The notes beneath the pieces were generated by a model. The model worked only from the letters and a program-made list of their open reading frames with translations, did not search any database and had not been told where the DNA came from. A DNA stretch of 64,000 nt from Pieris napi (taxonomy: Eukaryota; Arthropoda; Insecta; Lepidoptera; Pieridae), in the NCBI RefSeq assembly GCF_905475465.1, contig NC_062245.1, forward strand, positions 5,208,001 to 5,272,000, given 5' to 3'. Below are positions 1 to 12,400 of the stretch, in pieces. Each line of letters begins with the position of its first letter. Positions within the stretch are counted from its first letter, which is position 1. The translations under genes and the position numbers were made by a program.

Positions 1-407
1 TAGGCTCTATGATCAGATATTGTTCACAAAGGTTCACCCATATTTGGTAGCATTGGCTCAAATAGGCCTTCGGTAGCTCGGAACCAGCTTTCATTATGAC
101 ACGTCATGTTTAAGTTTCATTGGTGCTGGATTCATGTACATGTACATGTACAGTGATTCGCACGTAATTCAATAGATAAAATTAATTTACTTCGGTACTC
201 AGATTTAACTTTTCGTTTTATTACGCAAAATGTTCAACCACAGTCTGTAACTAGGGTAAAGTTAGGGCACAAGTTAGCTCATGTTTTAATACCATAAAGC
301 GCTCGCAATTAATTTAACTAAGAGATTTGATAACTAAGTTAAATAGATGATGAAGTGGCTAAAACAAATGAGTCTTCACGTTGAACAAAACTATGTATAT
401 ATAGAAT

Positions 408-582
408 ATTAGAGCAGTGTAAGCGTGAAGAAGCGCGCGTTTCTTATCCGTGAAGTCGAAGGTTCAAACGACGTGCACCAAAATGACTTGCACCGTGCAT
501 TTTTTAGTATTCTTTCAAAACCAAAAACACTTAAATCTTGCTAATACGGCGAAGGAAAACATCGTAAGGAAACCAAATTGAG
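408..582 (+). mobile_element. Decayed SINE family A
   Basis: Recognisable GAGCAGTGT, GTGCACCAAAATGACTT and GGCGAAGGAAAACATCGTAA blocks in SINE order. The box A and box B regions are too mutated to be functional. Confidence 0.55.
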
Positions 583-648
583 AAGTATTAGTAGTTATTG
601 AGAAGTTATTTAAGAAGTATATTTTCATCGAAAGGAAACCAAACCAAT

Positions 649-765
649 TTGAGAACTGGCAGTAAATGTAAATTAAAAGCATTTAATGTATATTTCTTTA
701 TGAGGTTCATACGTGTACATTGTATTACCTATATGAATAAATGATTTTTGACTTTTTAATATCAT
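649..765 (+). mobile_element. LINE/SINE 3' end, family C
   Basis: Contains GAACTGGCAGTAAATG, then GTACATTGTATTACC and TATATGAATAAATGATTTTT. The same 3' end occurs at 17.4, 25.2 and 59.4 kb. An ORF antisense to it is a shadow. Confidence 0.6.
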
Positions 766-1331
766 AAAGACCCAGAAATATACGGCGTGTATCTACTTTA
801 CTATAAAGAAAAATAATCAAGAAAACTGCTACAAGGAGTTCAAGAACAAGGTTTGTAGCGACACGATTTTTAACATTTTTGGTTATACTAAAATTTGTTG
901 AACATTTTAAGACTATATATGCAGTATATGGGGTTCTAAAAGTTAATAAAAACTTTTGAAACAAAATACCCTTTAGTGGATTATATTATGCTTTAAAAGA
1001 ACCATTTATTAACACACAGACAATTTTCTTTAGTTTATAGACAAGTCCTCGGTGCCACTATCAAATGCCTGCTACAACCCGCAAAACTGTAGAGCAAACT
1101 TTTATTCTTCCAGTGCTTTTCCAATATTTTTTGTAATTTTATGTTAGAATGACTTCTCTGAAATCAAATTAGTAATTCGGTTTGAATTTCTTGTGGTCGG
1201 TTATAGAATTTAAACGTTTGAGAAAGAGTTTCTTAAATAATTTATATTAAAAAAATCAGTTCCTATAACCAGATTTTTATGATTTATGGTTATAATCTTG
1301 GGGTTTCTTTTAAATGGTAGGTGTAGCTCAC

Positions 1332-1723
1332 AATTGGGTTTTTGAAAAAAAAAATGTTTTTTTTAACGTATTTTATAACTTTATTGTTAATAATATTGAT
1401 GTTTAATGCAAAAAACTTACAACAATTTTTTTTTCAATTAATTATAAACAATTAAAAATTGATGAAATTTAAATAAAAATCACGTGACTATAAACGCGCC
1501 ATGAATGATCGATCACCATGTTGTGACGTCATAATGTTAAAGCAATTTAACAGTACAGCGTTTATATATATATATTAATAACCGTAAACGCTGTACTATA
1601 TATATATATTGAAATAATTTTTGAATTATCGCGAAAAAAAAATAAAAAAAATAGTTTTGTTATAAAACTTATATATGATCTTTCCCTTTATCACAAAAAA
1701 TTTTTTTTTTCAAAAACCCAATT
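1332..1723. mobile_element. MITE with AATTGGGTTTTTGA ends and inner hairpin
   Basis: Ends AATTGGGTTTTTGAAAAAAA and the reverse complement at 1700-1723. The centre has a perfect 13-bp stem (AGTACAGCGTTTA 1552-1564; TAAACGCTGTACT 1585-1597) around a TA-rich loop. 392 bp, non-coding. Confidence 0.6.
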
Positions 1724-3527
1724 TGGTTACTCGGGTAGGTAATAAGGAAAATCTTTTAGGTCATATTTGACCCCTTACTTTGTGATAAAAATCCTTTAAG
1801 TTTTAACATACATGTAGTTTGAATAAATAAAACAACGTCTTATTTACGAAACAATGTTTATTCTGCAAAAAGCATTTTGTATACACGCACATTATATACT
1901 AAAATTGAGTTACATAAACCTAGTACATAATAATGTCATAATTTTTTATGTAACAGCTTGCTATAAAAATAACTTAATGATACTAGACTATGTTTAGGAA
2001 ACAAAATTAAAAAGCTGTCAAGGAAAATGGATTTTCTAGCTAAAGGAGTGTTCACCATTTTACAACGCAACTTATTTTGTTTTAAATTATTAAACCAAAC
2101 CAATGAATACTGCTAATTTAATACAAACTTTAAATTTGTTAAACGATCTAATTCACATTTAATGTCTGATAGTACTATAAAACAATAGTTCAAATATTAA
2201 TAAATAAAATGTTCAAGAACTTATTTATACTTATAGGCAGACTAGTTAAATGTATGATTAAAAAAAATACTTTGAAGGTCAGAGAGCGTTTAGGATGTTT
2301 TAGTAAAATAACCTAATATCCTTATGAATAGATAATAGCGGCTTAAATATACTTATTTAACCGATCAGGATATTAATCACAGAATAGATAAATAAGATTG
2401 GAGCTTTGGTCAAATTTGGTTAAAACCAATATTGTCGATTCCCACAAGTTAATACAGAAAATCTTGGTGGCTTGATTGTTTAATCACTTGATGCGGTGTC
2501 TACCAACTATCGACTCTGGAAGATCTTCTATCTTTATTTATATATTCTGTAGGTTTTCAATGCTACAGATTTTTACGATAGTATTTAATGCGGTTTTTGC
2601 GCTAGCCACATTATCTGATTATAACTAGGATATAATAACAGGTGGAATGGAAATTTATAATTTAAAGATTTCTTTCAGTTTGATTAAAGGAACTTAAATG
2701 TAAGAGGCCTTTAGTAGCTTCATGGCAAAACGTGAATTAAATAAATAATGTTTGCTACTGATACTACTTTATACATGAAAGACATCATAACCATAGTAAC
2801 AGCAACAGACCCGGAGACACTTTAGGTACTTCATAATGCAAATGAATCAGAACTGTTACTATAAAAATATATGACAATGCAATTTGACATATATATCCTT
2901 CTTGTAAAGGTTAAAGACAATTACAGCCTTGAAAACAAATAATTAAATACGAAAAAGTTACGTTTGAATACGCCAAAAGTACTACAACTTAAATTATATT
3001 TACAAATCTAAAAACTCTCGAGAAAACACAATTAAATATTAGTTTGTTAATTAAGTTAGAAATAATGTTTCAAGTATCACAGTCAAGGTAAGGTGAACAT
3101 ATATTTACAAATTATAATGGCGCAAGGGAGTTAATGATAATTTTGATGCACCAATTTTACAATATTGTTTTAAGTAAGCAGCCTGCTTGTGTCTCTTTTT
3201 AACACAGCGTAATCGCAATTGGAGAGAAAGAAACTCTCATCAGTTAAAAGAGTGCGACAAAGCTGTATGAATGTTAGAATACTTCAGAGCGATACACAGA
3301 TTTAAATATTTAGCATCTACCGAAAAAATAACAAGGTTTTTCTGGTTATATTTCAATGTGTCAACCAATCAGTTTTATAACAACCTAGTAATTTTGTAAT
3401 TTACCTTAATGTCCAATCATAGTTTATATGTTATTATAATCTATAAATGCATCAAAATTATCACTTCCACGTTTCAACTTGCACCGAAAAGTTGAAAGTT
3501 TCATTCGAGAACTTTTAAGTGCTGTAA
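1724..3527. other. No feature seen
   Basis: AT-rich DNA without an open frame of 60 codons, an inverted repeat or a repeat family I recognise. Confidence 0.5.
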
Positions 3528-3630
3528 TCTAATACGTATATAAAATTCTCGTGTCACGGTGTTTGTGGTTAAACTCCTCCGAAACGGCTTGACCGATTCT
3601 CATGAAATTTTGTTTGCCAGAACAGCTAGT
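3528..3630 (+). mobile_element. Minimal Helitron, 103 bp
   Basis: Starts TCTAATACGTATATAAAATT after an A and ends TTTGCCAGAACAGCTAGT before a T, the Helitron insertion pattern (A|TC...CTAGT|T). About 85 bases of the 5' end are joined directly to the last ~19 bases of the 3' end, compared with about 350 bp in the copies at 23.0 and 48.5 kb. Confidence 0.75.
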
Positions 3631-4532
3631 TTTCATATAAAAGCCTAATTTTAATGAAAGATTTAAAACTATAAGATGTAGGAACAATTATGAGATTGCA
3701 AATTACTTGACACTAGAGTGTGTCGTTATTTAAGACGGATATACGTAATAAATGGCTTCCTACAAAGCCCTGGCAAGGTGCCTAACATATCGTGAATCTT
3801 GTTAGGATCCTACAAATTGTATGTGTACATCTAGTTCCTATAGTTTTAATTCCGGGAGATATCGGAAATTAATCAAACGTGTCGGTTTGCAATGAGTAAT
3901 AAGTTTTGGTAATTTATGTGTGGGACTTTTTGACTTATTTAAATGGTTGTTCTTTGTGTTATTCACAGTTAAAGGTAAAATTGAGGTTGGTCTTGGTCTT
4001 GGAAGGTCTTCTTTTATAATATAGTTGACAAATTATAAGTTATTTCTATAATACTGCTTTTTAGATGTAGTAGTATTTTGTTTAGAAGAAAACTGTAGCA
4101 ACGCATTTCTTATGAATAAGTTTATAAAGGGTATGTTTTAACTACGTAAACCACTATAGGTTTCACCAAAGGATATTGAATCTTTTTCCCAACACCGCCG
4201 CAAGTACAATACGCACATTAAAAGCTCTCGAATCAAACTTGGATAATGTACTTAAAACCATATATAACGGCAAAGCTCTCTACATGCTATACATCATACT
4301 ACTTACACCGACCTATTAAAAATTACATATTGCTGTGATTTTATTACTAGTACTTAAAAGATTTAAAATGTTAATCCAATTCTATGTTTGAATATTTACA
4401 AGGAAATGTATCGCAAATGACGCTGTTTTTAGCTTGTATTATTTGGTAATATTTGGCCCACGTTCACAGAAAATATGATTCAGGTAATGAAATGTACTAA
4501 ATACCGTTGTGTTACACTATACATTTTTCTTA
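3631..4532. other. No feature seen
   Basis: AT-rich, between a minimal Helitron and a LINE fragment. Nothing recognised. Confidence 0.5.
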
Positions 4533-4651
4533 ATTTCAAGAAAAGAGCGTACCAACTCTTAAAAGACCGGCAACGCACTCGTGAGCCCTCTGGCATTAAG
4601 AGTATCGGTATCACAACAACAGGTGAGGCTTTGCCCCCTGTTCTATAAAAA
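4533..4651 (+). mobile_element. LINE 3' fragment
   Basis: Degenerate version of the LINE tail seen at 14.6 and 40.1 kb: AAGAGCGTACCAACTCTTAA, GCAACGCACTCGTGAGCCCT and the TTCTATAAAAAA end. Confidence 0.65.
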
Positions 4652-5256
4652 AGTAATTTAATTATTTCATTAATAAAAAATAAAATTCAAGGATATTGAA
4701 ATCTAATTTCCAAATGATTCGAGTTAATAACTAATTAAAGGTTTTAGCGCTGCTCAGCAATATATTGATTAAACATAGTTGGCTTATTAAATGTCTATGA
4801 TCTTGTTACATATTGTATATTCCACATGTTGTTGCGCGATAAAAACATGTGTCTAGAGATATAAACAACGTCTTTGCGTGGCCAGTTTTTTGGCATAAAT
4901 CTTTGATTACGTAGATTGATTAATAAATAATTTATTAAGTTCTATGTCTTTAATTATTATTATTAATGTTAATCATAAAATGAAGCACTTTAATATGCCC
5001 GACATGATTAATGAAATTAAACTAAACACAATTAATTGGACGGACTCAAACGAAAATTACATAATTTACATATTTTTTACATCAGTTTATGTATCAACGT
5101 AGGTTATTAAAATATTAGAATATTGGGGCAAAAATTTTAATCGATAAATTAATAAGTAGTAGTAATAGTTCTAATTTAGGGTTTCTCTAGATCGTCATTG
5201 TTCTCAAAAATCTGTCGAGTGAGGCAAGATTTGAATGAGTGCTAAATTCTATACTA

Positions 5257-5983
5257 CAGTAGAACCTCGATAACGTAAACCTCGGTAACATAAAAACCTC
5301 GGTTACTTCAAAAAATACTATGTTCCCTTCCCATCAGAGCCCAAAACCTCTATAACTTAAAATACGCAACCTCTATAACGTAAATAAATAATCTCTGTAT
5401 AGGCCCTCAGTAACTAAAAGAAATGTTTCCACAACCTCTATAACATAAAATTGTTTGTGAATGAGTCATTTTATAAGAGTGTCAAAACAAATGGTTTCGG
5501 TATTTATTGCTTGCACGTGTTTACTAATGTATTGTTAACGTAAACAATACATTACCTATTGTTTGCTTTATCTAAATTCTTCAAAGCTTTGCGGCGGTTA
5601 GCTTTGTGACAACGACTTACTTGCATCATAAGTTAATGTGTTAATGTATTCTCCTCTCTATTTGTCATTGAAAATCAAATCGATTTAGAAACAGTGAATT
5701 TTTTAAAACAAAAGAAAATCACAGATTTTTTTAAGTAGACTAAACCTTTAGTTGTTGTTTTATTTTTATGTAATGTAAGTACATAATGTGAATAAATATG
5801 ATTACATATTTAATTTTCCATCCTTCTGATGCATACAAGTAAAAATGGGAGGAAGGGTACATAGAAACATGTACATACCTCTATATTAACCTTTACCTGA
5901 CATAGAACCTTGATAACTTAAAACCTCTATAACATAAAATATTTTGTGCTTCCCTTGGACTTTATCTTATCGAGGTTCTACTG
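5257..5983. mobile_element. Pogo/Tigger-type MITE with repeated ACCTC-TAAC motif
   Basis: Terminal repeats CAGTAGAACCTCGATAA and its reverse complement (5967-5983), flanked by TA on both sides. CAGTAGAACCTCGATAA resembles the ends of pogo/Tigger transposons. Variants of ACCTCTATAACNTAAA recur at about 5263, 5279, 5296, 5346, 5369, 5405, 5433, 5906 and 5922, clustered at both ends. The middle is non-coding and includes a hairpin at about 5526-5553 (AATGTATTGTT / AACAATACATT). Confidence 0.8.
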
Positions 5984-6295
5984 TAGTTCTTACCTACCAT
6001 TACTCACTGGGCATGATTAGCTATAACTATTCTAACATTATTTTATGATTATTTATTTGCCCTGAGAATAGGAAAGAATCTATGTCTAATATTGCAATAA
6101 ATTTATGTACAAATGAAATAGAAACAGTAAGTTAATAGACTTTTAAATTAGCCACATCAACATTGAATTTTACTAGTTGATTTTTGACACCCTAGCAACA
6201 TAACAACGGTAAAAAGAGGAAGTTAAACGGTAAAGTATATTATGACTTAGTATAGAAGTCACAACCATTTATTATTACTCTTAATACATTGACTA

Positions 6296-6414
6296 TAGTT
6301 TAAAATATAGCTCATTACATTCTGTTTTATCGACTGTTTATAAAAGTCGATAAAACGGCTTTTCACGATTTTACCATTTTTCAAACATTAAGTTATCAGC
6401 TATATTTTAAACTA
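6296..6414. repeat. Nested hairpins
   Basis: Outer perfect 17-bp inverted repeat (TAGTTTAAAATATAGCT 6296-6312; its complement 6398-6414). Inside it is an inner perfect 12-bp stem (GTTTTATCGACT 6324-6335; AGTCGATAAAAC 6345-6356) with a 9-base loop. Probably a tiny MITE. Confidence 0.75.
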
Positions 6415-7068
6415 ATTGGCTACAATATAGACACATATGATACCAATTCGTTACATCACTTATAATCTTTTTTTAGCTATTAATTTGAGCCTTAATTACA
6501 AAGGAAGACATTGAATTTACAAAAACTAGTTAAACTATGACTGCTATTAACTTATTAAAATCGTTTATTTTTATTTAATTTCCGTAATAAATGAAAAATA
6601 ATACAATCTATTTATGTAATGAAAATTCATTAAAAATCAAATATATATCAATGTTATTATTTGCATATAGTTTTGTTTAATTTTGTTAAGAATACTTTCC
6701 CATAATATTTAGGATCGCACTTTGTTTTATATACATTTTTATTCATTGTATAGCAGTCACAGCCTCTCCCATTTTGAAAAGGTTAAGCGAAGTATGTACG
6801 GACATTGACAGACAGATTTTATGAGATTTACAACACGGGTATTATTTATCGATAGTGAATCAAATGATAACTAAGATATAAAAATTAATTTGTTACCATT
6901 TTCATTTCTGAAAACTCACTGTTTACTTTCTTAAATGTATATGAAATTCATAGCTATTCTCTCCACTACGATGGCTTTACGGGTTATCGAGTAGTTTAAA
7001 TTAGTATTGGCGGGTTGGGCTTACTAAAAACTGAATTGCGATGTATGACTCTTAGGCAAGTTGGAAGA

Positions 7069-7239
7069 CTAAAGGCCGATTTACATTATCTTAGTGTTTA
7101 GGAGAGTGCTTTAGTACAACTTGAAAGGCAAGTTCTTTAGCGTAGCGTTTACTAAAGCAAGTAGCGTTTTCATGTTTCAACTAAAGTACTATCCTAAAAC
7201 ACTCTCCTAAACACTAAGATAATGTAAATCGGCCTTTAG
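7069..7239. mobile_element. MITE with 40-bp inverted repeats
   Basis: CTAAAGGCCGATTTACATTA at 7069 continues for about 40 bases and is matched exactly by the reverse complement ending at 7239. The interior is about 90 bp, also partly palindromic. Non-coding; superfamily unknown. Confidence 0.8.
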
Positions 7240-8527
7240 GCAGAGCTACGCAAAACTGCAAATTCTGAACCTAGTGCATCATTCCTTATATGCAAAGCCA
7301 AGTAAGATTAAACAGAGAACTGTTTTAATACGCCTATACTGTTGACGATTTAGCTTAAGAGAATGCGTGAAAAGTCAAATTAAAACTAAATACTATATCA
7401 AGGCTTCAATATTAAGTTCACTATCGATAAAAATTGTTAGCAAGAATAATAATTACTTGACACGACACCAAACATCAATCTAATGAATTGTTAGTTATAA
7501 GGTCATTTATATAAAATACTTTTCACACCAACAATGCCTAGGTATACGTCTACCAAATGATGCATTTTAGTAGGTGAAAACAGTATTTTATTTAAATGAA
7601 CGCATTAATAAATGACAATACTTATTAGCACATCAATTATTTAAAACCTTTTCTATTGAAGCGTTATTTGTCCCCATTATAGTATCTTCCTTAATTAAAT
7701 TATAAGTTTTTTATTCATGGTCAACTCCCTTAGAATCGAATCGAAATACGTGCGACATGTTTTATTAACCTGTCTTATTTAAGCAACAAACTATTAACGA
7801 ACATTCATTTACAGATGATTTATATTGGTGCTGTGTATATTGTTGGTTTTGTTAGGATAATGACAATTTCGGAAGAAAACATTAGAAGAAAACACATACA
7901 TTAAAAAAAACCCAGCTTCGATCGTATCACTAGAATTACATTGGTGTTAGATTTATAGTACGTTAATAAATATATTGTAAAGAAAGATTGACCACGAATA
8001 AAAATCTTTTTCTTAAAATATTTACATTATAAATATTTACAAAGCATTTCTAAAGACTAGCTTGTTCAATGTTTTACAACTTGTCGAACAAAACATTCCG
8101 CTAACATTGAGAAATAAAGGATTCATTCTACTATGAACCAATGCAAACCAACCAATGCGAGATGAATAGAAATAAAAATGTTACTTTCTTTTTAACCTTT
8201 TGATTTATATTCTCTGTAACTCTAAAAATCATATTATATCATACACATAACAATTTTCTGATTTGTATTTTTAACTAACTAAAAATATTCATATTAAAAT
8301 CGCAAGTATATTCTGCCTAAATCTTTTTAATTAGTTTTGTCTCGAACGTTCTGTACACAATCGCCTAATTAACGGAAAATTTCAAGTCTTTCAACAGTAA
8401 TTACTCCTATTACGGTAACTAGATTTTAGCTACTTATTGCTTATATTCTTTTCTATATTAAATTACAGCTATAAAATTTCTATTACTAACAATACAAATC
8501 TCAATTTGGCAATCGCCGTTACTAACA
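7240..8527. other. 3' flank of the receptor gene
   Basis: AT-rich and without coding potential. Part of it may be the receptor's 3' UTR on the minus strand. Confidence 0.4.
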
Positions 8528-8710
8528 TTTATTACTTATTTACATGAAACTAAAACCAACTCACACTTACATCTAACAACTTATCTACCACAAAATAAAT
8601 TATCTTTAAACAAAGGAACTTGTATTTCACTAAAATTTTCACTAAGTACAGTAATATTCGTTGATTCACTAGGCCCGTCAAACGGTAGTCATTTCAAAAT
8701 TTGGCGACAC
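8528..8710 (-). promoter_or_regulatory. Receptor 3' UTR start with candidate poly(A) signal
   Basis: The first AATAAA on the minus strand after the TGA is at 8533-8528, about 180 bases downstream. This is a candidate polyadenylation hexamer. In such AT-rich DNA the hexamer is common by chance, and the true 3' UTR may run further left. Confidence 0.35.
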
Positions 8711-9442
8711 TCAAAGGGATGCTAGATCCGATTGTCTTCTCGAGGAGACTGGCACTCTTAGTTGAGTCGAACTACGCCTGTCCAGCCTCTCCAGCGCACT
8801 AGAGTCCATCGAATTACGACGACAGAAACTACAGAACGCACAAGCTAAGGTATTCTTAAATGCATTTCGAAAATCCCTATTGAAATACGCGTAGATGATG
8901 GGATTCAACGCAGAGTTGAAGTAACCAGTCCAAAACATGATTACAGTTAATACTTCTGGATATTCACAAGTATCACATAACGAGGTGGACAAGTAAAATA
9001 GGAAGAAAGGCAGCCAGCATAGGATAAAAGCTCCCATGATGATGCCCAATGTCCTGGCTGCTTTATGCTCCCTTTTCATTTTAAGGATATTTTTATCTTT
9101 GGTTGGAGTGGTGGCATTGATGTGGAGTGCGCCATTCTTATCACCAACTTCCCTAGAATGTCGATGCATTAACATTGCATTGCCTGCCCGTGCATGTAAA
9201 GCTTTTTCTTGGCGGTTTGCTTCTTTGAATATCGCCAAGTAGGTGAATATCATGATAGTACAAGGAATCCAGAAAGAAATGGAGCTTGATATAACTGCGT
9301 ATGGCTTGTTAACTTTAAACTCGCATTGGTTTTGCACTCTTGTTCTGATGTATTCACTAGTGGTGTACCAGCCCATAAAGATAGGAGCATATGATATTGT
9401 TATAGGACTCAACCACGTTGCAGCTAACATAACAAACGCCAT
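8711..9442 (-). other. Octbeta2R: Receptor coding exon 3: TM4-TM7 and C-tail
   Basis: Encodes residues 144-386. The acceptor TTTTTTCAG|ATGGCG places the first codon ATG directly at the junction, so this Met is internal and not a start. It contains TM4 (145-165), TM5 (189-215), a third loop of about 55 residues, TM6 (270-294) and TM7 (307-330). A short tail follows with Cys 344, 347 and 350, likely palmitoylation sites, and Arg/Ser-rich stretches (RRNS, RRSS, RRQS) that would suit regulatory phosphorylation. Confidence 0.93.
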
Positions 9443-12400
9443 CTGAAAAAATGTTTACGCGGTATAAAATTGTTTATAAACAAACTATGTATTACGTAAT
9501 TTAGTTTCTAAACTTATAATAAGAGCAGTGTTGGCCTAGTGGCTTCAGCGTGCGACTCTCATACCTGAGGTCGTAGGTTCGATCCCCGGCTGTGCACCAA
9601 TGGACTTTCTTTCTATGTGCGCATTTAACATTTGCTCGAACGGTGAAGGAAAACATCGTGAGGAAACCGACATGTCTTAGACCCAAAAAGACGTAGGCGC
9701 GTGTCAGGCACTGGAGGCTGATCACCTACTTGCCTATCAGATTTAAAAATGATCATGAAACAGATTCAGAAATCTGAGGCCGAGACCTAAAGAGGTTGTA
9801 GCGCCACTGATTATTATTATTATTAAACTAATAATAATAATTATCCACTGGCGTTACATCCATATATAGGTCTTGGCAATATGAAATAAGATATTTATTG
9901 TTTTAATTTCATCAATCATTTATTATTTCATAGCCATAATAGTCCAAGATCCCAGGGCGATAAGACACAACTTATTTTCTAAAGCATAGAACCTTCGGTT
10001 CTAAGTATATTATACTTTTAAAATGATTATTATTTCAATTAAAAATTTTATCTCATTTAAATAGATATGCAAAAATATGAAATTGAAAGCAGTAAGTATT
10101 TTTCAAATATTAAGGTATTTTACTCTGAAACGCATGTATACTGCTCTCGCGCTCATACTCATAGTTGAGTAATTTTTGTGTTTAGGGGATGTTTGGTCAT
10201 TACAATTTGTCTGACTGATTAAATATAACTTTGTAATATTTATTTGAATAACATATATAAAAATCAGACATTTAAAAATAAATTAAGTTCATTTATTTTT
10301 TGTAGAGCTTTAAAGCGTCTGACAAAAGTTCTGGCCCATGGAAAGCGTCTGACTTTTTTGATATTACTTCAGAGTAATATTCTACAAAATATATATAAAA
10401 ATCAGTCATTAAAATTTAACTTAAGTAACTCTGATTTTTAGTTACCTTTCTCACCTGGTACCTGCGCAGGTGTCACCGAGCTAACTCCACAAGCGTACAG
10501 GTATTAAAAAGCACACGAGAGACTACTTAGAACCGAAGGTTCTATGCTTTAGAAAATAAGTTGTGTCTTATCGCCCTGGGATCTTACTCTATAAGTGATC
10601 AGCCTTCTACCTGACACATGTCGTCGATTTTTGTATATGAAACATGGTTTCTCACGATGTTATCCTTCATTATACGGACGAGTGTTAGATGCGCACATAG
10701 ACAGCAAGTCTATTTGTGAACGGCCGGGGATCGAACCTACGACCTCGTCATGAGAGTGGCACGCTGAAGCCACTACGCAAGACTGGTGATGCTTATTAGG
10801 AACTACACGAATATAATTGCTTTTTATTAAAAAAAATATTTCCATTCTCTAGCATATAACAAGTGGTATGAATAAAAAGGCAACTCATTCATTATCCTAC
10901 TCTGTAAAGAAAACTTAAGTTTGTTTAAATGTAATACTTTTTAAGAAGGTTCTATTTAAAGGGTTTACACAGTTTATAGAAGCCACTAAAGTACAAGATA
11001 ATAAGTGTTAAACTTCGTCCGTTTTGCGGCTTAAATGTGTTAATTATCATGACTTAAAAGCTTAATGCTGTTTTCTTTACCCGACTTAGATTTCTTTGAC
11101 AGTATTTACAGAACGATGAAAATCAACTTTGGAATGAAATTTAAGTAAATATTAAAGCAAGCTATTGAAATAATATTATGGTTATAACGATGATAAGAAG
11201 CTTTTGAAAAGCTATAAGCTTTGATGCTTTGATCCTGTTTAATTTCTATTTTAGATTGTAAAACATTTTGTGTCAAGTCTACGACACTATCTTTAAACAG
11301 CTTTATAACAGGTCTCTAGATTTAAGGATTTAAATTTTGATATGAACAAACCCAAAACCACAAAAAAGTCCATAAGTATATTATTATTATTATTGGACAA
11401 TTCACACCAATTGACCTAGTCCCATGCTAAGCTGGTGAAGCTTGTGTTATGGGTACTAGACAACGGATATACATACATATTATAGATAGATAGACATATA
11501 AATACATATTTAAACACCCAAGACCTAAGCACAACACCAAATGCTCATCACATCGATGTTTGTCTCAGCCCGGGATCGAACCCGGGACCCATGGATTCGC
11601 AGTCAGGGGTACTAACCACTAGACCAATGAACCGTCAAATATTCAACGCGTGAAATATATTTTAAAGCCTTTAATAATTTAAAGGCTTAAAAAAAAGAAA
11701 AGGATGGATAGATAATTATATCCTTCCTTTTTTTCCGTCTTTGGCTTATAATTTATTTGTTTTAATTCATTGTGAATTTTACCAACCTTTTTAGTCATCT
11801 TGATGGGATACTTCAAAGGTTTTACGATAGCGTAATATCTATCCACCGAAATGCAGCACAGATGCAATATAGATGTAGACGTGAAGTAGACATCTGATGA
11901 ATTCCACAGATCACAAATGACAGTGCCGAAGATCCATTCGTTGTAGAATTGCACGCTGAAGTTGAACGGCATCACGACCATCGCTACCAGGATGTCAGCG
12001 AATGCCAGCGATACGACGAAATAGTTGGTGATTACGCGCAGTTTTCTATAAATAAAGAAATAGATTATTTTTGAAGTAAAACTTCTTTAGGCGCGACTAG
12101 GGAGTAACTCAGATTACGCTTACTTGTGTAGTTAGCTGTTAGTCTGTGTAGTTTCCGCTATTTAAAAATATTAATTCAGATTGGTCGTAAGTATATGTCA
12201 ATTGTCATATACTCCACCCTTCTTGACTTATACGCCATCTAGTGGAAAATATCATAATCAATTAGGATTATGTATTTCCAAATTTTCAAACGGATCAATT
12301 GTGAATAGCAAAGTAAATAAAAAAAAAATCACAGTTAAAAAAAAAAAAAATTATTGCAAAGTTTTTTGAAAATCTCTAAATATATTTATTGATTTATGAC

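Noticed and set aside
9036..9446. Plus-strand ORFs over receptor exon 3
   Set aside because: Antisense shadows of the receptor exon.
9540..9600. tRNA gene
   Set aside because: Box A and B are present, but acceptor and anticodon stems do not pair and a SINE body follows.
11565..11640. tRNA gene on the minus strand
   Set aside because: tRNA-like head of SINE family B; a second copy at 44.1 kb has the same body and an A tail.
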